A DNA stretch of 36,344 nucleotides from Gammaproteobacteria bacterium (GTDB lineage: Bacteria > Pseudomonadota > Gammaproteobacteria > GCA-2400775): contig WGFU01000043.1 in the NCBI GenBank assembly GCA_015492075.1, positions 1-36,344 of the forward strand, written 5' to 3'. Made by a program: the position numbers and the translations under genes. Shown here one piece after another: positions 16,228 to 25,727 of this stretch. The notes under the pieces are model-generated. The model made no database searches. It was not told the DNA's origin and saw only the letters and a program-made list of their open reading frames with translations. Each line of letters starts with the position of its first letter. Position 1 is the stretch's first letter.

Positions 16228-16570
16228 GCATAAACCCCAAAAGCGGTAAATTGTATCAAAATTGCTGATTTATTAACCAGCATTTCTGCTAAATTGATAG
16301 GGGAGTTGCCGCCAGCATTAAGATAAAGTAAAAACATCTCGGCATATTACGCATTTCATGTCTCTACCCTTAAGATACGATCAGCGGCGCCGCTTTAAGC
16401 CCCATGACAGGCTGGTTGCTTATCAACGGAAAAATCAGCACTTACCCATGACAAAGGCCACCCTTCCCTATACGGTACCTATATAGAGTATAATTTTTAT
16501 ATTGGCATAATTCACCTTATGCTTGCCAGGCAATGACACAATGTCTATGCTGTAAGAAGAGAAATTACCC
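16228..16570. other. Divergent intergenic region between the DUF3846-like gene and rhlB
   Basis: 343 bp without a gene. On the minus strand TGATACAAT (16250-16258) is an extended -10 that would start the DUF3846-like/grxC transcript. A hairpin TGCTG/CAGCA (16263-16282) lies just upstream of it. On the plus strand a perfect TATAAT (16489-16494) could serve rhlB, but no good -35 is present, leaving a leader of about 70 bases. I see no recognisable riboswitch. Confidence 0.4.
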
Positions 16571-17974
16571 TTGTTAAATCGTTTGATTAAAAGCTTTAGT
16601 AAAGAAAAAAAGGCCGACCCCAACCCACCTGTCGCCCAACAAGTCATACCTCCTCGTGCTAACAATAGCGCACAAAAATCAAACAAAGAGGCAGACCCAA
16701 CAGTAAACCACACTATCAACAGGGCAAGGCCGAAGAAACGTCGTAAGCCTAGAGCAAAACTACCTGCTACCCTGCCGCCTTGGGATAGTTCAGTACTCGA
16801 TGTTCCTCAGGAAGAAGGTAAAACACGGTTTTACGATCTCAAACTGGAGGAAAGCTTGCTCCATGGCATCTACGATCTTGGCTTTCGCCACTGCTCGCCG
16901 ATTCAAGCGCAAATTCTGCCCGAGACCCTGCAAGGCAAAGATGCCATCGGCAAGGCGCAAACCGGCACCGGAAAAACCGCGGCCTTCCTGATCACCATTA
17001 TCGACGACTTGCTAAAAAACCCAATCAAAGAACAACGTTATCTGGCCGAACCACGCGCCTTGATCATTGCGCCCACCCGCGAGCTGGTAACACAAATTGC
17101 CGACGATGCCAGGGGCTTGTGCAAGCATACAGGACTCAACGTCATTACTCTCATTGGCGGTACTGACTACGAAAAACAATTAAAGAAGCTCGACCAAAGC
17201 TATGTTGATATTGTTGTTGCCACCCCAGGCCGTCTACTCGACTTTGCCAATCGCAAACATATTTATCTTGATCAGGTCGAGTCACTGGTATTGGATGAAG
17301 CCGATCGCATGCTTGATATGGGCTTTATTCCGCAAGTACGGCGTATCGTGCGCGCAACACCTAACACGGATTACCGTCAGACCTTGTTATTTAGCGCAAC
17401 CTTCACTGCCGAAATTCTGGAGATGTCCTATCAATGGACATACGAGCCTGTAAAAGTAGAGATTGAGCCTGACAACGTTGCCAGTGACAGTGTTGAACAA
17501 AAAGTGTATATGGTCTCAAATGAAGAGAAGCTTCCTGTCTTATTAAAAATATTGCAGCACCCTGATACCAAGCTCGCCATCATCTTCACCAATCGACGTG
17601 ACCAAGCTCAAAAGCTGTTTGACCGTGTTATCAAACACAAAATTAGCGCAGGCCTGCTCACCGGCGAAATACCTCAGAAAAAGCGAACCGCCACCCTGGA
17701 GAAATTCAAAAATGGTGAGTTTAAAACCATGATTGCGACCGATGTCGCAGGACGTGGCATTCATGTCGAAGGGGTTAGCCATGTCATTAACTATAATCTT
17801 CCTGACAACCCTGATGATTACATTCATCGCATCGGCCGTACTGGTCGCGCCGGCGCGACAGGCATATCCATCAGCCTGGCCTGTGAATTTGAATCGTTCC
17901 AGGTTCCTGCCATTGAAGCACTGTTAGGCGAGAAACTTCGCTGCGAGCTGCCGCCGGAAGAGTTTACGGCCTAG
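16571..17974 (+). CDS. rhlB: DEAD-box RNA helicase RhlB
   Basis: ATP-dependent RNA helicase; in E. coli it is the degradosome helicase. 467 residues beginning at a TTG; no other Met fits and MLNRLIKSFSKEKK matches the RhlB N-terminus of pseudomonads. An unconserved basic stretch of about 85 residues (RPKKRRKPRAK) comes first. Then AQTGTGKT (129-136), PTREL, TPGR, DEAD (242-245), SAT and HRIGRTGR. It ends shortly after the core, so it lacks the Arg-rich C-terminal tail of E. coli RhlB; the basic RNA-binding part is at the other end. AAGAAGAG lies about ten bases before the start. Confidence 0.88.
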   Translation: MLNRLIKSFSKEKKADPNPPVAQQVIPPRANNSAQKSNKEADPTVNHTINRARPKKRRKPRAKLPATLPPWDSSVLDVPQEEGKTRFYDLKLEESLLHGIYDLGFRHCSPIQAQILPETLQGKDAIGKAQTGTGKTAAFLITIIDDLLKNPIKEQRYLAEPRALIIAPTRELVTQIADDARGLCKHTGLNVITLIGGTDYEKQLKKLDQSYVDIVVATPGRLLDFANRKHIYLDQVESLVLDEADRMLDMGFIPQVRRIVRATPNTDYRQTLLFSATFTAEILEMSYQWTYEPVKVEIEPDNVASDSVEQKVYMVSNEEKLPVLLKILQHPDTKLAIIFTNRRDQAQKLFDRVIKHKISAGLLTGEIPQKKRTATLEKFKNGEFKTMIATDVAGRGIHVEGVSHVINYNLPDNPDDYIHRIGRTGRAGATGISISLACEFESFQVPAIEALLGEKLRCELPPEEFTA

Positions 17975-18120
17975 GGAGACTCGAAAACCGGTCCTTCAAC
18001 GGTAAACGGCTAAGACAAAATAAGCGAACAGACACAGATGAATCGAACCAATGGGCGGTATTGTGAACGTCTTTTGACTGTGGCAGCGCCGCTTTAGAGA
18101 TTTAGTCAAAGACTCCCTAG
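17971..18120. repeat. Nested inverted repeats in the rhlB/esterase convergent gap
   Basis: CTAGGGAG (17971-17978) and CTCCCTAG (18113-18120) are exact complements, and each contains one of the two convergent TAG stop codons. Inside the right end, GTCTTTTGACT (18069-18079) pairs with AGTCAAAGAC (18104-18113) apart from one bulged T. No strong T tract follows, so this is not a standard terminator. Confidence 0.4.
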
Positions 18121-18779
18121 CTCGCCAACACCTTTTTCAACCATGCTGCGATATCGCCGATCTGCTCAGCACAAATGCTGTGTTCCATATTGAAACTTTT
18201 ATACTCCACCGGATTGCCAAAATGACGTATCGTCAGTGCCGATTCCCGGCCCAGCATTTCTGGTATCACCGTATCATGCAAGCCATGGTGAATAGCGACA
18301 GGAGTACAACGATTAGCCTTATGCGCGGATATCACATCGTGAGTGGCAAAGTAACTCGATAAGCCTAATATGCCCGCCAATGGCATGGGAAAGGTGAGCC
18401 CGCATTCATATACCACTGCACCACCTTGCGAAAAACCAATCAGAGCGATACTGTCACTATTTATCCCACGATCGATTTCCCTTTCTATTAGCTTACTGAT
18501 CGCTTGTGCGGAACAATGAATGCCCGCCACATCGGTTTTCGCCTCTATCGCCATTTCATAGATGTCATACCAAGCGGGCATAAGCAAACCATTATTGACG
18601 GTGACCGGCATGCTCGGCGCATGAGGAAAAATAAAGCGTACCGCCAGCTCATCCGGCAAAGCTAACTGTGGCACGATGGGTTCAAAATCATGGCCATTGG
18701 CACCAAGACCATGCAACCAAATTACTGAAGCTTTGGCGCTGCTCTTCGGTTCTATTTCAACACAAGAAAGCATCATCAT
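18117..18779 (-). CDS. Carboxylesterase / acyl-protein-thioesterase-like hydrolase
   Basis: 220-residue alpha/beta hydrolase of the phospholipase/carboxylesterase family (EstB type). The oxyanion region is WLHGLGANGHDFEPI, the nucleophile elbow GFSQGGAV has the catalytic Ser, Asp is in HGLHDTVIP and His in MEHSICAEQ. It has no signal peptide, so it works on soluble esters or thioesters in the cytoplasm; the natural substrate is unknown. AAAGGG precedes the first of three consecutive ATG codons. It follows selO by 16 bp as the last gene of a perM-selO-esterase run. Confidence 0.88.
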   Translation of the reverse strand: MMMLSCVEIEPKSSAKASVIWLHGLGANGHDFEPIVPQLALPDELAVRFIFPHAPSMPVTVNNGLLMPAWYDIYEMAIEAKTDVAGIHCSAQAISKLIEREIDRGINSDSIALIGFSQGGAVVYECGLTFPMPLAGILGLSSYFATHDVISAHKANRCTPVAIHHGLHDTVIPEMLGRESALTIRHFGNPVEYKSFNMEHSICAEQIGDIAAWLKKVLAS

Positions 18780-18795
18780 GCTATCCCTTTATAGA

Positions 18796-20412
18796 CTAAG
18801 AGCTGCACGACAACATCGAACAACCCGCCCTGTTTCTAGCCCAATCCGGTCGCTTGACAGAAAACTCTTCGCGATCGGCTTGTTCATCATAAGGATGACG
18901 CAATAACTCGAGCAACTCATTCACTAAAGCAAAATCGCCCAACTCTGCCTGATCAATAGCCAGCTGTGCGAGATAGTTACGCAGTACATACTTGGGGTTG
19001 ACAGCATTCATTTGAGCGCGGCGCACTTCATTTGGCTTACCGTCTTTACGCAAGCGCAGAATATACTCTCGCAGCCATTTCGCCAAACGAGTTTGGTAAG
19101 CCTCGCTAAGCTGATCCGGATTGTAATACGCATCCGCAAAATGTTCGGTAAGTGCTTTGTTTGAGACCTTATCGAGATCAACATAAATATCCAGCAACGC
19201 CAAACGCCGATAAAAAATGGTCATATCGGTTTCTATCCAAGCCAATATTGCCAGCAGCTCTTCAACCAAAATGTTATCGGATTTTACAATAAAATCGCCA
19301 AAGCCTAGCTTATCCCCCATCATTTTCCGGCGACCTACTTCAAAATACCGTGGATAGGTATTAAGTACTTGTTGTAACGGTTCAGCGTCACCAAACAAAG
19401 GAGTCAATGCGTTGCCAAGCTGAGTCAAATTCCAGTGAGCAATATGCGCTTGGTTAGCAAAGCAATAACGGCGACCTTCGGCGTCGGTAGTATTGGGTGT
19501 CCAAGCCGGATCGTAATTGTCTAACCAACCATAGGGACCATAATCAATAGTCAAACCAAGAATAGACATATTATCGGTATTCATCACACCATGAACAAAA
19601 CCGACCCGCATCCAGTGCACAATCATTTCCGCGGTCAAACGGCAAACTTGCTCAAACCACATTAAATAAACATCTGGCGAGGGCTCGCCCAGATGTGGAA
19701 ATTCATTGCGAACAGTGAAGTCGACGAGTTGTTTGAGAACAGCGTTGTCACCACGCGCAGCAAAAATCTGAAAATGACCAAAGCGAATAAATGACGGGGC
19801 TACGCGACACACCACAGCACCCGCTTCAGCCTTTGGGTTGCCGTCATAAAACATATCACGCGTCACGTTATCGCCTGTTAAGATCAGGCTTAACGCTCGC
19901 GTCGTTGGCACACCCAGATGAAACATGGCCTCGCTGCATAAAAACTCGCGTAGCGACGAACGCAACACAGCCAAACCATCTGCAGTACGTGAATACGGTG
20001 TCGGACCGGCTCCCTTTAGCTGCAAGGCCCAGCGCTGCTGTTCAGCGTTAATCACTTCGCCCAGATTAATTGCGCGACCGTCACCAAGCTGTCCTGCCCA
20101 ATAACCAAATTGGTGGCCACCATAGCATGTGGCATACGGATCCATCCCAGTAAGCAAGCGATTACCAACAAAAACATCTGTAAATTCCTGTGACCTGCAA
20201 ACTTCAGCAGATATACCCAGGGTCCGCGCCATATCGTGCGAATAAGCCACCAGCTTAGGCGCAGAGGCACTCTGCGGCCTTACTCGCGAATAGCAAGCGC
20301 CTCTGACTTGGCGTGGTTGATTCCTACTATCAGGGTCGGCAGGGAGATCTTGGCTGAAGCGATTATCAAACTCCAGTGATAAGCTAGGTACTACCTTAAG
20401 GGTCTCGTTCAA
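18796..20412 (-). CDS. selO: Protein adenylyltransferase SelO
   Basis: Pseudokinase-fold enzyme that moves AMP from ATP to Ser/Thr/Tyr hydroxyls of proteins, linked to redox stress. 538 residues. YGGHQFGYWAGQLGDGR (97-113), Lys133 in LQLKGAGPTPYSR, Asn281 in NTDN and Asp290 in TIDYGP are the expected active-site residues. The tail ends SCSS: the Cys takes the place where eukaryotic SelO has selenocysteine. The start is a TTG without a clear ribosome-binding site, but SLEFDNRFSQDLP just behind it fits the family N-terminus. It is 19 bp after the PerM-like gene. Confidence 0.93.
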   Translation of the reverse strand: MNETLKVVPSLSLEFDNRFSQDLPADPDSRNQPRQVRGACYSRVRPQSASAPKLVAYSHDMARTLGISAEVCRSQEFTDVFVGNRLLTGMDPYATCYGGHQFGYWAGQLGDGRAINLGEVINAEQQRWALQLKGAGPTPYSRTADGLAVLRSSLREFLCSEAMFHLGVPTTRALSLILTGDNVTRDMFYDGNPKAEAGAVVCRVAPSFIRFGHFQIFAARGDNAVLKQLVDFTVRNEFPHLGEPSPDVYLMWFEQVCRLTAEMIVHWMRVGFVHGVMNTDNMSILGLTIDYGPYGWLDNYDPAWTPNTTDAEGRRYCFANQAHIAHWNLTQLGNALTPLFGDAEPLQQVLNTYPRYFEVGRRKMMGDKLGFGDFIVKSDNILVEELLAILAWIETDMTIFYRRLALLDIYVDLDKVSNKALTEHFADAYYNPDQLSEAYQTRLAKWLREYILRLRKDGKPNEVRRAQMNAVNPKYVLRNYLAQLAIDQAELGDFALVNELLELLRHPYDEQADREEFSVKRPDWARNRAGCSMLSCSS

Positions 20413-20431
20413 AGTTAGAACCGATGGCGAC

Positions 20432-21520
20432 TTACTCGCTGACAGTGTGCTGGCTGTCTCTGGCAGTTAGCACATTATGGTTCGCACGCGGCCAGGCTTT
20501 AATCACTGCGGCAACCAATGTCGCTAATGGAATAGCGAAAAATATACCCCAGAAGCCCCACAGGCCACCGAACACCAACACCGCAATAATAATTGCCACC
20601 GGGTGCAGATTAACGGCTTCGGAAAACAACAGCGGCACCAGGACATTACCATCTATTGTTTGGATAACCAGATAGGCTATCGCAATATAGGCAAATTCTG
20701 CCCCCCAGCCCCACTGGAAAAAGCCAATCAACAATACCGGCACCGTGACAACTACCGCACCGATGTAAGGAATGATGACTGAAAAACCAACGAGCGCGCC
20801 AAGTAGCATGGCGTAATTCAAACCCATGATGGCAAAAGTAATATAGGAAACAATGCCAACAATCAAAATTTCGACAAATTTGCCGCGCACGTAATTAGCA
20901 ATCTGAACGTTCATCTCGCGCCAGATGCGCGTAGTCAGTTTACGTTCACTGGGTAACAAGGCCGCGACCCAGGTCATAATGATAACTTTATCCTTAAGAA
21001 AAAAGAACACCAATACCGGGACTAAAATCAAATAAACCATCCAAGTAAAAATACCGGTGACCACGGAAAACGACACTATGTTCTGCCCTATATCCCGCAC
21101 GTAGCCACCAATCTCCCGCATTAGATCTTTAATCTGAGCCTCAGTCACCAAAGTAGGATAGAGTTCGGGTAATCGTAACAATGTGTCTTGCCCTCGCGCG
21201 ATCATCGCCGGCAGCTCTTGCACTAAATCGCCCACCTGGCGTGATAGCAATGGCATTAGACCCAATAAAATAAATAGCAAAAAAGCCATGAATATCAAAA
21301 AAACAATAATCACGGATAACAGGCGCGGTAGCTTCCAGCGCTGCAGCACCAGAACCAAGCCTTCCAGCAAATAGGCCATCACCAAGGCGCCCAAGACCGG
21401 CGCCAGCATACCGCCCATAAAGTAAATAATGAGAAAACCTAGTACCAGGACTACGGCCAGCGCAATCCCTTCAGGGTCGGAGAAATATTTTTGATACCAG
21501 CGGACTAAAACGCTTTTCAT
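20432..21520 (-). CDS. PerM / AI-2E-family transporter-like membrane protein
   Basis: 362 residues with seven to eight hydrophobic segments: a pair near 20-60, one near 70-90, a long non-membrane stretch about 95-150, then paired segments to about 340. PxxxxFFFLKDK near residue 170 and VIPYIGAVVVTVPVLL are typical of the AI-2E transporter (UPF0118/PerM) family. Transported substrates differ and are mostly unknown. It is first of a minus-strand set with selO and the esterase. No ribosome-binding site is obvious before the ATG. Confidence 0.85.
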   Translation of the reverse strand: MKSVLVRWYQKYFSDPEGIALAVVLVLGFLIIYFMGGMLAPVLGALVMAYLLEGLVLVLQRWKLPRLLSVIIVFLIFMAFLLFILLGLMPLLSRQVGDLVQELPAMIARGQDTLLRLPELYPTLVTEAQIKDLMREIGGYVRDIGQNIVSFSVVTGIFTWMVYLILVPVLVFFFLKDKVIIMTWVAALLPSERKLTTRIWREMNVQIANYVRGKFVEILIVGIVSYITFAIMGLNYAMLLGALVGFSVIIPYIGAVVVTVPVLLIGFFQWGWGAEFAYIAIAYLVIQTIDGNVLVPLLFSEAVNLHPVAIIIAVLVFGGLWGFWGIFFAIPLATLVAAVIKAWPRANHNVLTARDSQHTVSE

Positions 21521-21590
21521 AGTTCAATATATTTGGCTTACCAGCAACCATAATAAAGGGCATAAACAAGTGAGTCTATGACGAGTTCCA

Positions 21591-22316
21591 CTAAATCATG
21601 CCAACCTGGTCGCCGACAGTACACGCCAGTTGTTTGCTGGCACTGCCACAGTTAATCGCTATCTCTACCAAACCAATGGAGTTCTCATACCAAAAGGTCT
21701 GACCCGCCTCACTTTCGCTATATGTTCGTGCGTAGCCTATCTTGCAATTACCGAGCATTATCATCGTGCTGGCCGGAATTGTTGCCGCTTGTATGCTTGT
21801 CATAATATTGCCATAAGCATCAATGTAGATGACGCTGTTCTCGCCTAACCGGTTTGCCGTCAAGGCATCCGCCGAAGGTTTCGCCAGCCCAGCCACGCAG
21901 TCGAAGTTCAACGCCAGGCGCGCAGCCACTGGCGCAAACAGATCGCGACCGTGAAAAGTGGGAGATAAATCTTCCGCTAGGCAGCTAATCTCCCACCAAT
22001 GGGCGCTGTCATCTGTCGAAGCTACAACACTGAACAAGCCGTTGTTGGGACCAACAAAGCAATAACCCTTTGCAAAGACAATACACGGCGCTCTAGAGCT
22101 GCCGACGCCGGGGTCAACCACGCAGAGAAACACTGTTCCGTGATCGAAGTCGTTGGCCAGCGCACTTAATAAATAGCTGGAGGCAATGGGATTAAATAAT
22201 GGAGCATCCGCCATCAGGTCAATCACTTTAACCTCAGGCGCTATGCGATAAATCGCATTTTTTAATTGTCCCTGATAGGGGCCGTTACGACCAAAATCGG
22301 TAAACAAGGCAATCAT
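21591..22316 (-). CDS. SAM hydroxide adenosyltransferase (DUF62)
   Basis: 241 residues. Family members split S-adenosylmethionine into adenosine and methionine, using water activated as hydroxide. LFTDFGRNGPYQGQLK at the start, VVDPGVGSSR (about 67-76), GPNNGLFS (about 92-99), FHGRDLFAPVAA and the late YIDAYGNIMTSI are the conserved blocks, including the Asp/Arg/His set of the hydroxide-binding site. It is cytoplasmic. It stands alone, 70 bp from the next gene and downstream of the MITE-like repeat. The physiological role in bacteria is unclear. Confidence 0.88.
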   Translation of the reverse strand: MIALFTDFGRNGPYQGQLKNAIYRIAPEVKVIDLMADAPLFNPIASSYLLSALANDFDHGTVFLCVVDPGVGSSRAPCIVFAKGYCFVGPNNGLFSVVASTDDSAHWWEISCLAEDLSPTFHGRDLFAPVAARLALNFDCVAGLAKPSADALTANRLGENSVIYIDAYGNIMTSIQAATIPASTMIMLGNCKIGYARTYSESEAGQTFWYENSIGLVEIAINCGSASKQLACTVGDQVGMI

Positions 22317-22381
22317 CTGTCAAACAATATATTCACGCCTTAGTTTCTTGCAAGGCAGTATCGGCTGATTTTTTCCTCTGG

Positions 22382-22540
22382 CAGCTTGTTGAAAAAGTCC
22401 GTTGTAAATGCGAAACAAGGCAAAAATAGTGGAAAAACACCGTTTACATGGAATAAACAGGCATTTTGAGCTATTTTTTCCAGGTGCCCCCGGGGTATAA
22501 CGCTGCATCGCGCCACCAGAGCCTTTTTTAACAACTTGTT
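22382..22540. repeat. MITE-like dispersed repeat element
   Basis: About 159 bp with imperfect terminal inverted repeats: CAGCTTGTTGAAAAAGTCC at the left (22382-22400) against the complement of GCCTTTTTTAACAACTTGT at the right (22521-22539), 14 of 19 matching. The interior is AT-rich with one GC hairpin (GCCCCCGGGG). It encodes no protein; short frames across it are not gene-like. From memory, near-identical pieces containing GGACTTTTTCAACAAGC recur between genes in many gammaproteobacteria. No target-site duplication was seen. Confidence 0.55.
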
Positions 22541-22546
22541 AGAACG

Positions 22547-22571
22547 AAAAATGCGGGCCTAAGGCCCGCAT
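22547..22571 (-). terminator. Intrinsic terminator of the ribosomal super-operon
   Basis: Minus-strand hairpin ATGCGGGCC-TTA-GGCCCGCAT (stem 9 bp, 22551-22571) followed by TTTT. It lies directly after the rplQ stop and ends the alpha operon. Confidence 0.9.
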
Positions 22572-22575
22572 CGTG

Positions 22576-22965
22576 TTAATCATCGCTTTCGTCGTTATCC
22601 GCTTCAACCGGTCTGTCGACTAGTTCGACAACCGCCATTGGCGCATTATCACCGGGGCGAAAACCGCATTTAAGAATGCGCAAGTAACCACCCGGCCGCT
22701 CCTTATAACGCGGACCAAGCTCATTAAACAGTTTACTGACCATTTCCTTGTCACGTAACCTGCTGAACGCGATGCGACGTTTGTGAACGCTGTCTTCACC
22801 GCCAAGCGTGATCAATGGCTCAGCCACGCGACGTAACTCCTTCGCCTTGGGCACCGTTGTACGAATAATTTCATGGCGCAATAAAGAATTAGTCAAACTT
22901 TGCAAGGTAGCCTTGCGGTGACTGGTATTGCGGCTAAGTTGTCTACCGGAATTACGATGTCGCAT
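22576..22965 (-). CDS. rplQ: 50S ribosomal protein L17
   Basis: 129 residues. Binds 23S rRNA near the exit tunnel. [19 protein letters not shown] and the segment [25 protein letters not shown] are the L17 hallmarks. AGGA precedes the ATG; 27 bp after rpoA. Last gene of the alpha operon. The acidic tail ([10 protein letters not shown]) is a lineage-specific extension. Confidence 0.98.
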   Translation of the reverse strand: MRHRNSGRQLSRNTSHRKATLQSLTNSLLRHEIIRTTVPKAKELRRVAEPLITLGGEDSVHKRRIAFSRLRDKEMVSKLFNELGPRYKERPGGYLRILKCGFRPGDNAPMAVVELVDRPVEADNDESDD

Positions 22966-22992
22966 CGTGGTTATCCTAAAATCAAAATATTA

Positions 22993-24006
22993 TTAAACAG
23001 GGGTCTTATCGACACTGGCAGGAATCTCTCCGGCTAACTGAGCGGGCGGCCAATTCTCTAGACGCATACCCAATGACAAACCATTGGTAGCTAATACGTC
23101 TTTGATCTCGGTTAAAGATTTCTTGCCAAGGTTGGGCGTCTTTAATAGCTCAACTTCGGTTTTTTGAATCAAATCACCAATAAAGTAAATATTTTCAGCT
23201 TTTAAACAATTCGCAGAACGCACAGTCAATTCGAGATCATCAACCGGGCGTAACAAAATTGGATCCACTTCACCCTCAGTGGAAGCAGGTTCTTCAACCT
23301 GGCTGCCCTGAAGATTGACGAACGCAGATAGCTGATCTTGCAAAATCGTCGCAGCGCGTCGAATAGCCTCTTCAGGATCGATGGTACCATTTGTTTCGAG
23401 TTCAAGGATAAGCTTATCAAGATCGGTACGCTGTTCAACGCGCGCGCTTTCGACAGCATAGGCGACACGACGCAGTGGACTGAAAGAAGCGTCTAATTGC
23501 AATGTGCCAATAGTACGATCCGCGTCAGCGTCAATACGATTTGTCGATGGCTGATAACCACGACCCAACTCAACCCTAAGGGTCATACTCAACTCACCTG
23601 ACGCTGTCAGGTTGGCGATGACATGATCAGGGTTGACGACTTCAACACCGTTAACCGTCTCAATATCGCCCGCAAGAACGGGACCTGGACCACTCTTTTT
23701 AAGGGTAAGCTGCGCTTCTTCACGATCATCCAGGCGCAGGGTCACTTCTTTCAAATTAAGCAGAATATCAATGACATCTTCTTGCACGCCTTCGATAGTG
23801 CTGTATTCATGCAATACATTGTCTATTTCGACCTCTGTCAACGCAGCGCCAGGCATGGATGATAGTAAAATACGGCGCAACGCATTGCCCAGGGTATGAC
23901 CGAAACCGCGTTCCAGCGGCTCAAGCGTCACCTTGGCACTGTTAACACCCGTGACTTGCACATCAACGATGCGTGGCTTCAAAAAAGTGGTTACTTGACC
24001 GGACAT
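22993..24006 (-). CDS. rpoA: RNA polymerase subunit alpha
   Basis: 337 residues. N-terminal domain (about 1-235) dimerises and nucleates RNA polymerase assembly ([22 protein letters not shown]); the C-terminal domain (from about 250) holds the UP-element and activator-binding residues in [19 protein letters not shown], including the Arg equal to E. coli R265. GAGGA precedes the ATG. 43 bp after rpsD. Confidence 0.98.
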   Translation of the reverse strand: MSGQVTTFLKPRIVDVQVTGVNSAKVTLEPLERGFGHTLGNALRRILLSSMPGAALTEVEIDNVLHEYSTIEGVQEDVIDILLNLKEVTLRLDDREEAQLTLKKSGPGPVLAGDIETVNGVEVVNPDHVIANLTASGELSMTLRVELGRGYQPSTNRIDADADRTIGTLQLDASFSPLRRVAYAVESARVEQRTDLDKLILELETNGTIDPEEAIRRAATILQDQLSAFVNLQGSQVEEPASTEGEVDPILLRPVDDLELTVRSANCLKAENIYFIGDLIQKTEVELLKTPNLGKKSLTEIKDVLATNGLSLGMRLENWPPAQLAGEIPASVDKTPV

Positions 24007-24049
24007 GGACTATCCTCACTTCCAATACAGGAAAGAATTCAAAAAATGC

Positions 24050-24670
24050 TTACTTGGAATACAGCTCGACAATGAGATTTTCCTTAATCTCCATCGGCAA
24101 TTCATCACGATCAGGAACTCGCTTGTATACGCCTTCCATCTTGTCCGCGTTGACCTCAACCCAATCTACCGCACCCCGCTGCGCAGCCAAATCGAGCGCA
24201 GACTTTATACGCAGCTGTTTTTTACCTTTTTCAGTGACGGAGATCACGTCTTCAGGCTCAACCTGATAAGAAGCAATGTTAACGTAGCGACCATTAACGA
24301 GGATAGCCTTGTGCGATACTAGCTGACGTGATTCGGCACGTGTAGAGCCAAACCCCATACGATAAACCACGTTATCAAGACGTCCTTCTAACAGGCGCAA
24401 CAAATTCTCACCAGTAGCACCTTTTTGCCTATCGGCCTTTTTATAATAGTTGCGGAATTGCTTTTCCAGCACGCCGTACAAGCGACGAACCTTTTGCTTT
24501 TCACGCAGCTGTAGCGCGTAATCCGTCAAGCGGCTGCGACGAGCACCATGCTGACCTGGAATGACATCAGCACGACATTTGGAATCAAGCGACCTAACGC
24601 CGCTTTTTAGAAACAAGTCGGTTTTTTCACGTCTTGCTAATTTACAAGTTGGTCCGGTGTAGCGAGCCAT
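24050..24670 (-). CDS. rpsD: 30S ribosomal protein S4
   Basis: 206 residues. Primary 16S rRNA binder in 30S assembly; in E. coli it also represses the alpha operon. [21 protein letters not shown], then the S4 domain with [23 protein letters not shown]. Not the four-Cys zinc form. GAGGAAG precedes the ATG; 31 bp after rpsK. Confidence 0.98.
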   Translation of the reverse strand: MARYTGPTCKLARREKTDLFLKSGVRSLDSKCRADVIPGQHGARRSRLTDYALQLREKQKVRRLYGVLEKQFRNYYKKADRQKGATGENLLRLLEGRLDNVVYRMGFGSTRAESRQLVSHKAILVNGRYVNIASYQVEPEDVISVTEKGKKQLRIKSALDLAAQRGAVDWVEVNADKMEGVYKRVPDRDELPMEIKENLIVELYSK

Positions 24671-24701
24671 TAAAACTTCCTCAGATTAATACGTACGTCG
24701 C

Positions 24702-25094
24702 CTAAACTCTGCGCTTTTTCGGCGGCCGGCAGCCATTATGCGGAATCGGTGTCACATCACTAATGCTGTTGATATTAAAACCAGCACCATTAATAGCGCG
24801 TACAGCTGAATCGCGACCAGGGCCTGGGCCTTTAACATAAACATCAACGTTCTTCATACCATATTCTTTTACCGTTGCCGCAGCGCGCTCGGCGGCAACC
24901 TGGGCCGCAAATGGGGTGCTTTTACGCGAGCCGCGAAAACCGGAACCGCCGGCAGTAGCCCAAGCCAGTGCGTTACCCTGTCGATCGGTGAAAGTAATAA
25001 TAGTATTATTAAACGACGCGTAAATATGCGCCATACCATCAGATACATCGCGTTTGATGCGTTTTTTAGCAGAACGTGCTGGTGCCTTTGCCAT
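24702..25094 (-). CDS. rpsK: 30S ribosomal protein S11
   Basis: 130 residues. Lies on the 30S platform by the mRNA exit. [22 protein letters not shown] and [14 protein letters not shown] are the conserved blocks, and the end [11 protein letters not shown] is typical of S11. 18 bp after rpsM. Confidence 0.98.
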   Translation of the reverse strand: MAKAPARSAKKRIKRDVSDGMAHIYASFNNTIITFTDRQGNALAWATAGGSGFRGSRKSTPFAAQVAAERAAATVKEYGMKNVDVYVKGPGPGRDSAVRAINGAGFNINSISDVTPIPHNGCRPPKKRRV

Positions 25095-25112
25095 GAACAG
25101 ACAACTCCAAAT

Positions 25113-25469
25113 TTACTTGCGAATCGGGCGCCGAGGGCCCTTACGAGTACGTGCATTAGTGCGCGTACGCTGACCTCGAAGCGGTAAACCGCGACGATGT
25201 CGGATACCACGATAACAACCCAAGTCCATTAAGCGCTTGATGTTCATCGAAACTTCACGACGAAGATCACCTTCGATCCGAAGCTTGCCAATCTCTTTAC
25301 GAAGTGATTCAAGCTGCTCTTCAGTCAACTCTTTGACCTTAGATGCGGGGTTAACGCCCGTGACAGCACACAATTTCTGGGCTCTATTACGACCGATGCC
25401 ATAGATTGCCGTTAATGCAATCACAGCGTGTTTATGATCAGGGACATTAACCCCAACGATACGTGCCAC
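25113..25469 (-). CDS. rpsM: 30S ribosomal protein S13
   Basis: 118 residues, head of the 30S subunit, contacting P-site tRNA and L5. [20 protein letters not shown] at the N-terminus and [21 protein letters not shown] at the C-terminus. The start is GTG, as in E. coli where that codon is part of the S4 target pseudoknot; GGGAG lies seven bases before it. First gene of the alpha operon behind its own promoter. Confidence 0.98.
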   Translation of the reverse strand: MARIVGVNVPDHKHAVIALTAIYGIGRNRAQKLCAVTGVNPASKVKELTEEQLESLRKEIGKLRIEGDLRREVSMNIKRLMDLGCYRGIRHRRGLPLRGQRTRTNARTRKGPRRPIRK

Positions 25470-25527
25470 AGACTATCTCCCACCCCAAACCAACTGGGGG
25501 AACTATACGTACGAATTAAAACCGGAA

Positions 25528-25556
25528 ATTATAACTAACCTAAAAAAAACAGTCAA
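25528..25556 (-). promoter_or_regulatory. Promoter of the alpha (rpsM-rplQ) operon
   Basis: Minus strand: TTGACT (25551-25556) and a perfect TATAAT (25528-25533) are 17 bp apart. Predicted start near 25521, giving a leader of about 50 bases with a CCCC-AGTTGGTTT-GGGG hairpin next to the rpsM ribosome-binding site; the hairpin could partly control access to it. Confidence 0.8.
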
Positions 25557-25575
25557 TCTTAAAGAATACCGACAA

Positions 25576-25689
25576 TCAGCCTTGGCGCTGCTTGTGACGG
25601 GGGTTAGAGCAAATCACTCTCAACACACCCTTGCGCCGTACGGTCTTGCAGTGACGACAAATTTTCTTAACCGATGCCCGAACTTTCAT
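25576..25689 (-). CDS. rpmJ: 50S ribosomal protein L36
   Basis: 37 residues ([20 protein letters not shown]...), the smallest large-subunit protein. It has the zinc-binding form: CRHC, then Cys and His in ICSNPRHKQ. Last gene of the spc operon, 38 bp after secY and 106 bp before rpsM. Confidence 0.97.
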   Translation of the reverse strand: MKVRASVKKICRHCKTVRRKGVLRVICSNPRHKQRQG

Positions 25690-25727
25690 AATTCTTTCTC
25701 CGCTTCCGTGTCGCCTTTATAGCGCGG

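Noticed and set aside
18796-18830. Selenocysteine at the SelO C-terminus
   Set aside because: The codon is an ordinary Cys codon in SCSS, as in other bacterial SelO.
22320-22534. Two short minus-strand open frames across the repeat
   Set aside because: They lie over the repeat and its hairpin in two different frames, with no ribosome-binding site; such frames are typical noise of repeats.
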